Positions 8,107-17,455 of a stretch of DNA of 64,000 nt are shown piece after piece. This stretch comes from Winogradskyella eckloniae (GTDB lineage: Bacteria; Bacteroidota; Bacteroidia; Flavobacteriales; Flavobacteriaceae): NCBI RefSeq assembly GCF_013249045.1, contig NZ_JABRWP010000006.1, forward strand, positions 1 to 64,000, in the 5' to 3' direction. Position numbers and translations under genes: made by a program. The first letter of the stretch is position 1; each line of letters starts with the position of its first letter. The notes beneath the pieces are model-generated. The model saw only the letters and a program-made list of their open reading frames with translations. It made no database searches and was not told the DNA's origin.

Positions 8107-10344
8107 ATGATAAAACAATTTTTAATATGTGCTATATGTTTAGCACTGTGCCCTACCGTTTTTGCACATGAAATAAACGGCACAATTTTTACAGAAAATA
8201 AAACACCTATAGCAGGTGTAAATATCTACAATCAAAACACAGGAAGTTATGCATATTCCAATGTTTCAGGTTATTATGAAATCGATGATGTGTCAGAAGG
8301 TGATGTGATTGTATTTAGTAGTTTGGGTTATAAAAATCAAGAGATAGTGGTTCTTGGTAGTCAATTAGATGCTACCATCAATTTAGTGATGTTAGTGTCT
8401 GAAGTATCCTTAGATCAAGTGGTTTTGGTTTCAAAACTTAATGTTTTAAGTCAGTTTGCTAATGTAGATGTGAAAACCAATCCTATAAAATCTGCTCAAG
8501 AAATTTTACGAAAAGTTCCAGGATTAATTATTGGTCAGCATGCAGGAGGAGGAAAAGCTGAACAGATATTTTTAAGAGGTTTTGATATCGATCATGGAAC
8601 AGATATAGCAATTAGTACGGACGGAATTCCTGTTAATCTTCCTTCGCATGCACATGGACAAGGTTATGCAGATTTACATTTTGTTATTCCAGAGATTATA
8701 GATAATATCGATTTTGGTAAAGGACCCTATTATGCAGACAAAGGGAATTTTAATACAGCAGGTTATATAGAATTAAACACAAAAAAATCTATTGATGATA
8801 ATCTTGTTAAAATAGAAGTAGGTGATTTTAACAGCTTAAGATCGGTTAATTTGTTTAAAATCTCAGAAGGTGAGCATAGTAGTGCTTTTATTGCCTCAGA
8901 ATTGGTGTTGACAGATGGTGTGTTTGATTCGTCTCAAAATTTTAATCGTTTAAATGTTTTAGGACGCTATAATTATAATAATTATAAAGATGAAGAATTA
9001 ACACTATCAATGTCTCATTTTCAAAGTCGGTGGGATGCATCAGGTCAGATTCCTACGAGAGCAGTTGAACAAGGAATTATTGGTCGTTTTGGTGCTATAG
9101 ATGATACCGAAGGCGGTAATACAAGTCGGTCTAACATTTGGGTAAACCATACAAAACAATTAGACGAACATCAACAAATAAAGTCTAAAGCATTTTTATC
9201 TAAATACGATTTTGAACTGTATTCTAATTTTACATTCTTTTTAGAAGATCCTGTAAATGGAGATCAAATTAAGCAAAAAGAAAACAGAACAATTATTGGT
9301 GCAGAGAGTGTTTACAAACGTACATTTCATTTAGAAAATCATGATATGCAATTTCGTTTTGATGCAGGTGTAGGTTTTAGATATGATGATGTCAATGATG
9401 TAGAATTATCACGCACAAAAAATAGAAGTGAAACTTTAGAAAGGTTAGCCTTTGGCAATATAGATGAGCTAAATGGGTATACTTTTTTAAATGGTAATTT
9501 AAAATTTAAAAAGTGGACATTAAACCCAGGAATACGTTTAGACTATTTTAAGTTTAATTATGTGGATTTTTTATCAGAAAATTATGAAACATTAGACAAA
9601 ACGGATGTTATAGTTAGTCCTAAGTTCAATACTATTTTTGCGGCTTCAAAAAAACTACAAGTGTTTGCAAAATTAGGATATGGTTTTCACTCTAATGATG
9701 CACGTGTAGTTACAGCAAGCACAGGTGAAGAAACACTTCCATATGCATTAGGAGCAGATCTAGGTTTTATATTTAAACCTGTAAATCGTTTTGTTGTAAA
9801 TACCTCATTTTGGCATTTGTTATCAGAGCAAGAATTTGTTTATGTTGGTGATGCAGGTGTTGTAGAACCTAGTGGAGCATCTAAACGTTATGGTGTGGAT
9901 TTTGGTTTTCAATATCAGATCACGGATTGGTTATTTTTAAATAGTGATGTGAATTATACAATTGCTAGAAGTACAGAAGCATTAGATGGACAAGATTATA
10001 TACCATTGGCGCCAGATTTTACGTCTACAGGTGCATTGACTGTAAATAATTTAAACGGTTTTTCAGGAAGCTTGAGCTATCGATTTATAGATGATAGGCC
10101 AGCAAATGAAGATAACTCAATTGTAGCAGATGGCTATTTTGTTACCGATTTTAATATTAATTATAATCTTTCTAAGAGTTTCGTTGTTGGGTTCGCTATA
10201 GAGAATTTATTTAATGTAGAATGGAATGAAACGCAGTTTGCTACAGAAACGAGATTGTTTAATGAATCCGAATCTGTTGAAGAAATTACATACACACCAG
10301 GAACACCGTTTTTCTTAAGAGGTAAAATTGCTTTTACCTTTTAA
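8107..10344 (+). CDS. TonB-dependent outer-membrane receptor (non-SusC), possibly for metal uptake
   Basis: A 745-residue receptor. A signal peptide (1-20) is followed by a carboxypeptidase-regulatory-like beta-sandwich (about 21-105), a plug domain (about 125-235, with VPGLIIGQHAGGGKAEQIFLRG in the usual position) and a barrel ending in aromatic FTF. The length and the lack of a SusD partner set it apart from glycan receptors. The His-rich protein upstream suggests a metal or metal-chelate substrate, but this is context only; vitamin or siderophore uptake cannot be excluded. Confidence 0.85.
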   Translation: MIKQFLICAICLALCPTVFAHEINGTIFTENKTPIAGVNIYNQNTGSYAYSNVSGYYEIDDVSEGDVIVFSSLGYKNQEIVVLGSQLDATINLVMLVSEVSLDQVVLVSKLNVLSQFANVDVKTNPIKSAQEILRKVPGLIIGQHAGGGKAEQIFLRGFDIDHGTDIAISTDGIPVNLPSHAHGQGYADLHFVIPEIIDNIDFGKGPYYADKGNFNTAGYIELNTKKSIDDNLVKIEVGDFNSLRSVNLFKISEGEHSSAFIASELVLTDGVFDSSQNFNRLNVLGRYNYNNYKDEELTLSMSHFQSRWDASGQIPTRAVEQGIIGRFGAIDDTEGGNTSRSNIWVNHTKQLDEHQQIKSKAFLSKYDFELYSNFTFFLEDPVNGDQIKQKENRTIIGAESVYKRTFHLENHDMQFRFDAGVGFRYDDVNDVELSRTKNRSETLERLAFGNIDELNGYTFLNGNLKFKKWTLNPGIRLDYFKFNYVDFLSENYETLDKTDVIVSPKFNTIFAASKKLQVFAKLGYGFHSNDARVVTASTGEETLPYALGADLGFIFKPVNRFVVNTSFWHLLSEQEFVYVGDAGVVEPSGASKRYGVDFGFQYQITDWLFLNSDVNYTIARSTEALDGQDYIPLAPDFTSTGALTVNNLNGFSGSLSYRFIDDRPANEDNSIVADGYFVTDFNINYNLSKSFVVGFAIENLFNVEWNETQFATETRLFNESESVEEITYTPGTPFFLRGKIAFTF

Positions 10345-10419
10345 GTCTTATGCTTCATTGATGTTGTATTTAACGATATGTGTGGTGCACTTTTTTTAAG
10401 AGCTTTTGAATGAAGTTAA

Positions 10420-10445
10420 GATTATCATAATTACAAGTGATAATC
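10420..10445. promoter_or_regulatory. Inverted repeat upstream of slyD
   Basis: Perfect 8-base arms GATTATCA (10420-10427) and TGATAATC (10438-10445) are separated by 10 bases. No T-run follows, so it is more likely a protein-binding site or mRNA hairpin than a terminator. A -7-like TAGTTTTG lies just downstream at 10479-10486. Confidence 0.4.
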
Positions 10446-10515
10446 AAGATTTCATTCTTTATTCTCTATTATTAATAATAGTTTTGCAACTTATTTAATT
10501 TGAAATTAAAAATAT

Positions 10516-10944
10516 ATGAGTCAAGTAAAAGAGAATGATACTGTAAAGGTTCATTACACAGGAAAATTAAAAAGCGGACAAATCTTTGATAGTTCCTTAG
10601 AGCGTGAACCTTTAGAATTTACGTTAGGGCAAGGTATGTTAATTCCTGGTTTTGAAAAGGCGGTCGTTGATATGAAGGTAAATGAAAAGAAAACAGTTGA
10701 TATTCCTATGGAGGAGGCGTATGGTGCGATAATAAAAGAACTTTTCCATAAGGTGGATAAAGCACAATTGCCACCAGAAATGGAGCCTGCAGTAGGATTA
10801 GGTCTTGCTTCGCGTGATGCACAAGGTAATGAGCATCAATTTAGAATAGTAGAGGTAAATGATGATCATGTTATTGTTGATGGTAATCATCCTTTAGCAG
10901 GACAAGAATTAGTTTTTGAGCTTGAATTAGTTGAGATAAAGTAA
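10516..10944 (+). CDS. slyD: FKBP-type peptidyl-prolyl isomerase, SlyD family
   Basis: A 142-residue cytoplasmic prolyl isomerase and chaperone. The FKBP domain (VKVHYTGKLKSGQIFDSS, then LGQGMLIPGFEKAV) is interrupted from about residue 70 to 128 by the SlyD insert-in-flap domain, which carries chaperone activity in the family. The metal-binding His/Cys-rich C-terminal tail of E. coli SlyD is missing, so a role in nickel delivery is not supported. It ends in a bidirectional terminator shared with the convergent sulfatase gene. Confidence 0.9.
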   Translation: MSQVKENDTVKVHYTGKLKSGQIFDSSLEREPLEFTLGQGMLIPGFEKAVVDMKVNEKKTVDIPMEEAYGAIIKELFHKVDKAQLPPEMEPAVGLGLASRDAQGNEHQFRIVEVNDDHVIVDGNHPLAGQELVFELELVEIK

Positions 10945-10962
10945 GCATTACATATGCGACAA

Positions 10963-10999
10963 GAAAAAAACCTGTGAAACTTAATTCACAGGTTTTTTC
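10963..10999. terminator. Bidirectional terminator between slyD and the sulfatase
   Basis: The stem AACCTGTGAA/TTCACAGGTT, flanked by A and T runs (10964-10978 with 10984-10998), serves both converging genes. Confidence 0.88.
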
Positions 11000-11036
11000 A
11001 TTTGAACAAATTGCTATTAATCAAATAAGGGTAGGA

Positions 11037-12527
11037 TTAATTCTTAATATTAGTAGCACACCAATCCTTGTATGCGTTTTCTAATTGTTCTACAATATCT
11101 GGATGTTTTTCAGAAAGGTCATTGCGTTCTCCTGGATCTGTTTCAATATTAAATAATTTAAGCGTAAGGTCATCTTTTATTGGTGGGATGTATTGAGCAG
11201 AAGGTTCGCTCTTCCAGTGGTTTTCTTTTGTGTTGGTTAGTTTCAATTGTCCTAATCTTACAGCCCAAGTTTTTTGCCATTTCCAAACGAGTAAGCGGTC
11301 GTTATCCTTAGGTTCTAATAAGTCTTTGCCATCTAAATTTTTATCCGTTAATGTTATTCCGGCAGCATGTGTTAAGGTTGGTAATATATCAGTCGCAGAC
11401 ACATATTGCGTTTCAATTTTGCCTGCCTCGACATGGCCTGGCCAGCTCATAGCTAAAGGAACACGAATGCCGCCTTCCCAAAGCGCATATTTGCCACCAG
11501 TTAAAGGTGCGTTGTTGGCGCCAGTAAGTGGAGATCCTCCATTATCTGAAATAAATACAATAAGTGTGTTTTTGTCTAATTCTGTTTCGTTTAACGCGTC
11601 TAATACGCGTCCAATATTGTCGTCTAAGCAATTTAAATTTGCTAAATAATATTGTCGTAAATCATCTGTGTTAATGGCTCCAATTCTAGAGTATTTGTCG
11701 TAATATGCTGCGTAGCTACCAGGTTTGTGATGGCTATATTCAAGATTGGTTTTGGGATCGTATTTGGGTATTTCTTTTACATTGTATTTGTCGAGATATT
11801 GTTTTGGTACTTCATGGATTAAATGATGTACTGCACTATAGGAAATTGTAAGGAAGAAAGGTTTATTGTGTTTGCGTTTTAAATAAGCAATAGATTCGTC
11901 TGTTAAAATATTAGTAAGATAACCGTCTTCATAGCTTTTTTCTCCCATGTTATGCATCAGAGGGCCTAAAGCGGCACTGGTGCCATAAGGATCTGGAGTT
12001 TTGTCTTGAATACTTTTTGAGTTTGCCCAATAATCATGTGCATGTGCCGAAAATCCTAAAAATTCATCATATCCATGATTTAAAGGATATTCTCTTACGT
12101 CGTATTTGTGAAAATTGCGACCTAAATCATTTTTGCCAATACGTGCAGTCGTATAGCCCACTTCCTTTAAATATTCCGGAAGTGTTTTTACATTTTCTGG
12201 TAAGCCTGGTCCCCAACTTGCGGGAATATCCCAACGAAATTGGTTTTTTCCGGTGATAATTCCGGCTCTTGATGGACTACATACAGGTGCCGTAACATAG
12301 GCTTGTGAATATACAGTGCCAGTATTACCTAATCTAGCAATGTTAGGTGTAGATACTGTGGTGTCAAAATTATCGAAAGGCTCAAAATCAGCATAACCTT
12401 GGTCGTCAACTACAATTAAAAGTATGTTGGGTTGGGTTGTTTCTTCAGTAGAGCTTTCCTTGTTCTTTTTGTTGGTATAGCAAGAAAAAAGAACAGCAAA
12501 AACGATTAAATATAAATATGGTTTCAT
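11037..12527 (-). CDS. Lipoprotein sulfatase of the formylglycine type, in operon with the GlpR-like regulator
   Basis: A type I sulfatase that hydrolyses a sulfate ester. I start it at the ATG at 12527 because this gives a clean lipoprotein signal (LFSC, Cys16); a start at 12551 would add eight residues and overlap the regulator gene. The catalytic motif is CSPSR with Cys83 as the residue converted to formylglycine, and metal-binding Asp41-Asp42 lie in VVDDQGY. GGKYALWEGGIRVPL is the second conserved block. The gene begins 10 bases after the regulator's stop, so the two are cotranscribed. A sulfatase tied to a glycerol regulator is unusual: the substrate may be a sulfated glycerol-containing compound rather than the fucose polymer handled at 45-60 kb. 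Substrate unknown. Confidence 0.88.
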   Translation of the reverse strand: MKPYLYLIVFAVLFSCYTNKKNKESSTEETTQPNILLIVVDDQGYADFEPFDNFDTTVSTPNIARLGNTGTVYSQAYVTAPVCSPSRAGIITGKNQFRWDIPASWGPGLPENVKTLPEYLKEVGYTTARIGKNDLGRNFHKYDVREYPLNHGYDEFLGFSAHAHDYWANSKSIQDKTPDPYGTSAALGPLMHNMGEKSYEDGYLTNILTDESIAYLKRKHNKPFFLTISYSAVHHLIHEVPKQYLDKYNVKEIPKYDPKTNLEYSHHKPGSYAAYYDKYSRIGAINTDDLRQYYLANLNCLDDNIGRVLDALNETELDKNTLIVFISDNGGSPLTGANNAPLTGGKYALWEGGIRVPLAMSWPGHVEAGKIETQYVSATDILPTLTHAAGITLTDKNLDGKDLLEPKDNDRLLVWKWQKTWAVRLGQLKLTNTKENHWKSEPSAQYIPPIKDDLTLKLFNIETDPGERNDLSEKHPDIVEQLENAYKDWCATNIKN

Positions 12528-12537
12528 GAAAATTAAT

Positions 12538-13299
12538 TTATAGTTCATCAACTATAGTGACTTTAATTTCTTTTTCTTCTAGTTTTTTTCGTTTGATACT
12601 TGAAATGCCACTATCAGTGATTATTTCGTCAACTACAGAGAGGTCACAAATTCTAGCAAAACTCTTTTTTCCAAATTTAGAAGAGTCTGCAAGTACAATG
12701 ACTTTTTGCGCTGCATGAAGCATTTTTTTGTTTAATTCGGCTTCTTCTAAATTGGTGGTAGATAGTCCGTATTCTAAATCGATACCATCTACACCTAAAA
12801 ACAATTTGCTGCACGACACATTTTTTAAAATGTATTCGGCATAATTACCAATTACAGAAGCAGAGCTATGTCTTATGTAACCACCAAGTTGTAGGATTTC
12901 AATGTTTTTATCATTGATAAGGTGTAAAACAACATGTAAGGAAGAGGTAATTACGGTTAATTTGTTCTTTGCTTTAATGTATTTAGAGAATGCTTGTACA
13001 GTAGTTCCTGAAGCAATTAGTATGGAGTCGTTTTCTACAATTCTGCTTGCGGCTAGTTGGGCAATACCGTTTTTTTCTATTACGGAAACCTTTTCCTTGT
13101 CTAGAACAGTGCGTTCGTTTATGTAAGGGTTGTCTAATGAAGCGCCACCATGAGTTCTGTATAAGAGGCCTTTTTGTTCTAATAATTTTAAATCCTTTCG
13201 TATAGTTACGGCAGAGACATTTAGTATTTCGCATAAGTCTAGCACTTCTAAGTGTTTTTCCTTAGCTAGTCTTTCTAGTATATCTTGGTGTCGCTTCAT
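12538..13299 (-). CDS. glpR: DeoR-family transcriptional regulator, GlpR-like
   Basis: A 253-residue repressor-type protein. The start at 13299 (MKRHQDILERL) gives the standard DeoR N-terminus; a longer frame to 13347 adds 16 residues with no family match. The winged-helix domain covers about 1-55 (LDLCEILNVSAVTIRKDL), followed by the sugar-phosphate-sensing domain with the usual SSLHVVLHL and ADSSKFGK motifs. It is divergent from glpD, with glpK and glpF beyond, so glycerol-3-phosphate is the likely effector. Control of the sulfatase cotranscribed with it is inferred. The symbol is assigned mainly from context. Confidence 0.8.
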   Translation of the reverse strand: MKRHQDILERLAKEKHLEVLDLCEILNVSAVTIRKDLKLLEQKGLLYRTHGGASLDNPYINERTVLDKEKVSVIEKNGIAQLAASRIVENDSILIASGTTVQAFSKYIKAKNKLTVITSSLHVVLHLINDKNIEILQLGGYIRHSSASVIGNYAEYILKNVSCSKLFLGVDGIDLEYGLSTTNLEEAELNKKMLHAAQKVIVLADSSKFGKKSFARICDLSVVDEIITDSGISSIKRKKLEEKEIKVTIVDEL

Positions 13300-13413
13300 G
13301 CGTTCTAGGTGATTTGTTATTGTCCTCGTTTTTAAAATAAAACACAAATATATTAAAACGAAAGTAAATGAAGGGTTTTGTTTCGGTATTTTTTATTTTT
13401 AAGTAAATTTTAA

Positions 13414-13433
13414 TTTCGTTTTGTTTCATTTTG
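13414..13433. promoter_or_regulatory. Tandem 10-base direct repeat, candidate GlpR operator
   Basis: TTTCGTTTTG is followed immediately by TTTCATTTTG (consensus TTTCRTTTTG). An inverted copy of the core, AAAACGAAA, lies at 13356-13364 towards the regulator gene. The repeats lie just upstream of the predicted glpD -7 box, a position that fits repression of glpD, and perhaps of glpR itself. Confidence 0.5.
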
Positions 13434-13445
13434 TATTATATTTTA

Positions 13446-13453
13446 TATATTTG
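13446..13453 (+). promoter_or_regulatory. Predicted -7 box of glpD
   Basis: TATATTTG matches TAnnTTTG exactly, 29 bases before the glpD start codon. The nearest upstream TTTG (13420-13423) is 22 bases away, slightly long for the -33 element. Confidence 0.5.
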
Positions 13454-13482
13454 AAACATAATTGAAATAAATACAATATATT

Positions 13483-15048
13483 TTGTTCAAAAGAGAAACT
13501 TTATTAGAGCAGTTAAAAGCGTCAAGTCATTGGGATGTGATAATAATTGGAGGTGGCGCAACAGGCTTAGGTGTGGCTTTAGACTGTATTACCAGAGGTT
13601 ATAAAACATTGTTATTAGAACAGGTGGATTTTGCTAAAGGGACATCAAGTAGAAGTACAAAATTGGTGCATGGTGGCGTTCGATATTTGGCGCAAGGCAA
13701 TATTGATTTGGTTCGTGAAGCGTTGTATGAGAGAGGTTTAATGTTGCAGAATGCTTCTCATTTAGTGAGTAATCAATCCTTTATTATTCCGAATTATAGA
13801 TGGTGGGATAATTTTTTCTATACTGTAGGTCTAAAGGTTTATGACTTTTTAGCTGGTAAATTGAGTTTTGGTAAATCTATTAGAATAAAGAAAAATGAAA
13901 CGATCTCTAGGCTATCTACTTTAAAAACAGATCAGTTAAAAGGAGGTGTTGTATATCAAGATGGACAATTTGATGATTCTAGATTAGCGGTAAATATCGC
14001 GCAGACATGTATAGAAAACGGAGGTACTATATTAAATCATTTTAAGGTAAAACAACTTCAAAAAAATGAATTAGGTAAAGTTAATGGCGTTATAGCTCTT
14101 GATACAGAAACTAATACGGAATATACGTTATCTGCCAATGTAGTGGTGAATGCAACAGGTGTGTTTTCGGATGAGGTTTTGCAAATGGATAATAAGCATG
14201 CTGAAAATAGTATAAGACCTAGTCAAGGAATTCATTTAGTATTCGATAAATCTTTTTTACCAGGTAATGATGCAATAATGATCCCTAAAACGGATGACGG
14301 TCGTGTTTTATTTTTAGTACCTTGGCATAATAGAGTGGTGGTTGGTACAACAGATACGTTGCTTAATAGTCATAGTTTAGAACCAAAACCATTAGATAGA
14401 GAAATTGATTTTGTATTAGAAACAGCGAACAGGTATTTAAATAAGACCGCTAATAAAAGTGACGTGTTAAGCATTTTTGCGGGCTTACGACCATTGGCTG
14501 CTCCTAAAGATAAATCCGAAAAGACTAAGGAGATTTCTAGAAGTCATAAAATTATTATTTCAGAATCTGAGCTAGTAACTATAACTGGAGGAAAATGGAC
14601 CACATATAGAAGAATGGCTCAGGATACTGTCAATAAAATTATAGAATTAAATAAGTTGCCAAAATCGGAATGTAAAACACAGAATTTAAAAATCCATGGA
14701 TCAAACGGTACTGTAGATCGTGAAAATCATTTATATATTTATGGTTCAGACCAAAAAGGTATTGAAGACTTAATACGTGAAAATCCTGCATTTGGTGAAA
14801 AATTACACAAGCGATTAGAATTTACAAAGGCCGAAGTGATTTGGGCGGCAAGATATGAGATGGCTAGAAGTATAGAAGATATATTGGCTAGAAGAGTGCG
14901 AGTATTATTCTTAGATGCTAAAGCTGCGATAGAAATTGCACCATTGGTTGGTGAATTATTAAGGGAAGAATTAAATGAAACCAATGAGTGGCGAGCTGCT
15001 CAAATTTCAAAATTTATAAAGATAGCAGATCAATATATAATAAAATAA
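13483..15048 (+). CDS. glpD: Aerobic glycerol-3-phosphate dehydrogenase (FAD)
   Basis: It oxidises sn-glycerol-3-phosphate to dihydroxyacetone phosphate at the membrane and passes electrons to quinone. The 521 residues start with an FAD-binding Rossmann segment (DVIIIGGGATGLG, 18-30). FAKGTSSRSTKLVHGGVRYL is the family signature, and the C-terminal DAO_C domain follows from about residue 385. The start codon appears to be TTG (13483); a stop codon lies at 13468-13470 in this frame and there is no ATG between. glpK follows 54 bases later and glpF after that. The divergent GlpR-like regulator is likely to control it. Confidence 0.93.
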   Translation: MFKRETLLEQLKASSHWDVIIIGGGATGLGVALDCITRGYKTLLLEQVDFAKGTSSRSTKLVHGGVRYLAQGNIDLVREALYERGLMLQNASHLVSNQSFIIPNYRWWDNFFYTVGLKVYDFLAGKLSFGKSIRIKKNETISRLSTLKTDQLKGGVVYQDGQFDDSRLAVNIAQTCIENGGTILNHFKVKQLQKNELGKVNGVIALDTETNTEYTLSANVVVNATGVFSDEVLQMDNKHAENSIRPSQGIHLVFDKSFLPGNDAIMIPKTDDGRVLFLVPWHNRVVVGTTDTLLNSHSLEPKPLDREIDFVLETANRYLNKTANKSDVLSIFAGLRPLAAPKDKSEKTKEISRSHKIIISESELVTITGGKWTTYRRMAQDTVNKIIELNKLPKSECKTQNLKIHGSNGTVDRENHLYIYGSDQKGIEDLIRENPAFGEKLHKRLEFTKAEVIWAARYEMARSIEDILARRVRVLFLDAKAAIEIAPLVGELLREELNETNEWRAAQISKFIKIADQYIIK

Positions 15049-15102
15049 ACTAATGTTTACTGAACCTCTACATTCAGCAAACTAATTAATAAACAACAAA
15101 CT

Positions 15103-16602
15103 ATGGGGAAATATATTTTATCCTTAGATCAAGGTACAACTAGTTCTAGAGCTATTGTTTTTGATAAAAAAGGCAATATTGTTTCTAGTGCTCAAAAAGA
15201 ATTCACGCAATATTTTCCAAAACCAGGTTGGGTAGAGCATGATCCCAAAGAAATTTGGTCTACACAGGCAGGAGTAGCGGCAGAGGCAATAGCTAATAAA
15301 GGGTTAGATGCGGAGCAGATTGCTGCTATTGGCATTACTAATCAGCGCGAAACCGTTGTGGTTTGGGATAGAAATACAGGAGAACCTATTTATAATGCCA
15401 TCGTTTGGCAAGATAAACGAACTTCAGGTTATTGTGATCAACTAAAAAATGAAGGAAAAGCGGCCGTCATAAAAGAAAAAACTGGGCTCGTTGTAGATTC
15501 TTATTTTTCTGGGACAAAAGTGAAGTGGATTTTAGATAATGTCAATGGTGCTAGAGCTAAGGCAGAAGCTGGAGATTTAGTTTTAGGAACGATTGATTGT
15601 TGGTTGGTTTGGAACTTTACTAAAGGTAAACAACATGTTACAGATGTCACAAATGCATCGAGAACGTTACTGTTTAATATCAATACAATGCAGTGGGATG
15701 ATGAGCTTTTAGAGTTGCTGACAATACCCAAAAGTATGTTGCCAGAAGTAAAAGCTTCAAGTGAAGTATATGGTCATACCAATTCTACGTTTTATGATAC
15801 ACATATTCCAATTTCTGGAATAGCTGGAGACCAACAGTCGGCATTATTTGGACAAATGTGTACAAAGCCAGGTATGGTTAAAAATACCTACGGAACAGGT
15901 TGTTTTATGCTTATGAATATTGGTGAACATCCAATTGCATCTAAGAATAATTTATTGACTACTGTGGCATGGAAAATTAACGGAAAAACAACATACGCTT
16001 TAGAAGGCAGTGTTTTTATCGCAGGCGCCGTAGTGCAATGGTTACGAGATAGTTTAAAAATTATCAGAAATTCTTCAGACGTGGAAGCATTGGCCTCATC
16101 CGTAAAGAGTACCGATGGTGTATATTTTGTGCCAGCATTTGCAGGTCTAGGTGCACCACATTGGAATCAACATGCACAAGGGACTATGTTTGGGTTAACA
16201 AGAGGGAGTACAGATGCGCATATCGCTAGAGCATCTCTAGAGTCTATAGCTTTTCAAACTATGGATATATTAAAGGCTATGGAAGCTGATTCTGGTTTGT
16301 CAATAAAAGAATTACGTGTTGATGGAGGAGCAACCATTAATAATATGCTTATGCAATTTCAGTCAGATGTTTTAGATACAGTAACGGTGAGACCAAAGGT
16401 GGTAGAGACTACAGCAATGGGTGCTGCATTTTTAGCAGGTCTAGCAGTTGGCTATTGGGAGAATCCTGAAGAAATACAAGATATATGGCAAACCGATAAA
16501 ATATTTAATCCTACAACGGATAGAGCGGATATTGAAGCCAATATAAAAGGCTGGTATAAGGCAATCGATGCATTAGAATATTGGACAACATTAACTCATT
16601 AA
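15103..16602 (+). CDS. glpK: Glycerol kinase
   Basis: It phosphorylates glycerol to glycerol-3-phosphate with ATP. The 499 residues match the family length. The FGGY N-domain has [13 protein letters not shown] (about 8-20), and [14 protein letters not shown] and [14 protein letters not shown] are diagnostic of glycerol kinase. The C-domain carries the nucleotide-binding [15 protein letters not shown] segment. It lies between glpD and glpF with a 10-base gap to glpF, so the three are one transcription unit. Confidence 0.96.
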   Translation: MGKYILSLDQGTTSSRAIVFDKKGNIVSSAQKEFTQYFPKPGWVEHDPKEIWSTQAGVAAEAIANKGLDAEQIAAIGITNQRETVVVWDRNTGEPIYNAIVWQDKRTSGYCDQLKNEGKAAVIKEKTGLVVDSYFSGTKVKWILDNVNGARAKAEAGDLVLGTIDCWLVWNFTKGKQHVTDVTNASRTLLFNINTMQWDDELLELLTIPKSMLPEVKASSEVYGHTNSTFYDTHIPISGIAGDQQSALFGQMCTKPGMVKNTYGTGCFMLMNIGEHPIASKNNLLTTVAWKINGKTTYALEGSVFIAGAVVQWLRDSLKIIRNSSDVEALASSVKSTDGVYFVPAFAGLGAPHWNQHAQGTMFGLTRGSTDAHIARASLESIAFQTMDILKAMEADSGLSIKELRVDGGATINNMLMQFQSDVLDTVTVRPKVVETTAMGAAFLAGLAVGYWENPEEIQDIWQTDKIFNPTTDRADIEANIKGWYKAIDALEYWTTLTH

Positions 16603-16612
16603 TCCTAGACTT

Positions 16613-17341
16613 ATGACACCATTTATAGCAGAAATTATAGGTACAGCAATATTGATTTTACTTGGAGGAGGCGTTGTAGCTAATGTGGTTCTTAATAAAA
16701 CTATTGGAAATAACAGCGGTTGGATTGTTATTACTACAGGTTGGGCATTGGCCGTTTATGTAGCTGTTGTTATTGCTGGTCCTTATAGTGGAGCACATAT
16801 TAATCCGGCTGTTACAGTAGCTGTTGCTATTGCAGGTAAATTTCCTTGGGCAGATGTACCATTGTATATTGTGGCTCAAATGATAGGCGCAATGATTGGT
16901 GCATTTTTTGTGTGGGCGTTGTATAAAAATCATTTTGATGATACGGAAGATGCGGATTCAAAAAAGGCGGTTTTCTGTACGTCACCTGCGATTAGACATA
17001 CGTTTTCAAACTTTTTTAGTGAAATGTTAGGCACGTTTGTACTATTGTTTACAATATTCTTTTTTACAGATGCAAGTATTAACGACACGGAAACCGTCAT
17101 TGGTTTGGGGTCGTTAGGTGCATTGCCAGTAACCTTTTTAGTTTGGTCTATTGGTTTGTCTTTAGGAGGTACAACGGGTTATGCTATAAATCCGGCTAGA
17201 GATTTAGGGCCAAGGATAATGCATGCTATTTTGCCTATAAAAAATAAGGCAAAGAGTGATTGGGCTTATGCTTGGATTCCTGTTTTAGGGCCTTTGGTTG
17301 GTGGTGCGCTCGCTGCAATTTTAATGCTTGCATTACAATAG
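16613..17341 (+). CDS. glpF: Glycerol uptake facilitator (aquaglyceroporin)
   Basis: A 242-residue inner-membrane channel of the MIP family for passive glycerol entry. Both selectivity loops are intact: NPA at 64-66 (AHINPAVTVA) and NPA at 193-195 followed by Arg and Asp (NPARDLGPR). That Asp is typical of glycerol-conducting members rather than water channels. Six membrane segments are visible. It is the last gene of the glpDKF unit, followed by a terminator-like hairpin. Confidence 0.95.
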   Translation: MTPFIAEIIGTAILILLGGGVVANVVLNKTIGNNSGWIVITTGWALAVYVAVVIAGPYSGAHINPAVTVAVAIAGKFPWADVPLYIVAQMIGAMIGAFFVWALYKNHFDDTEDADSKKAVFCTSPAIRHTFSNFFSEMLGTFVLLFTIFFFTDASINDTETVIGLGSLGALPVTFLVWSIGLSLGGTTGYAINPARDLGPRIMHAILPIKNKAKSDWAYAWIPVLGPLVGGALAAILMLALQ

Positions 17342-17369
17342 TATACGGTTTTATTTAATTTATTTTAGA

Positions 17370-17404
17370 AATGTCAATTCGATTAGGGTTGGCATTTTGT
17401 TTGT
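17370..17404 (+). terminator. Terminator after glpF
   Basis: AATGTCAA (17370-17377) pairs with TTGGCATT (17389-17396) with one G-U pair, and the T-rich stretch TTGTTTGTT follows. The T-run is interrupted, so some readthrough into the regulator gene is possible. Confidence 0.55.
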
Positions 17405-17455
17405 TCGTATACTAAAAACTATATTTACATGAGTAGAATTATTTTAATGAGACAA

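Noticed and set aside
8107-10344. SusC homologue
   Set aside because: It is only 745 residues, lacks the VVVVGYGTQKK signature and has no SusD gene beside it.
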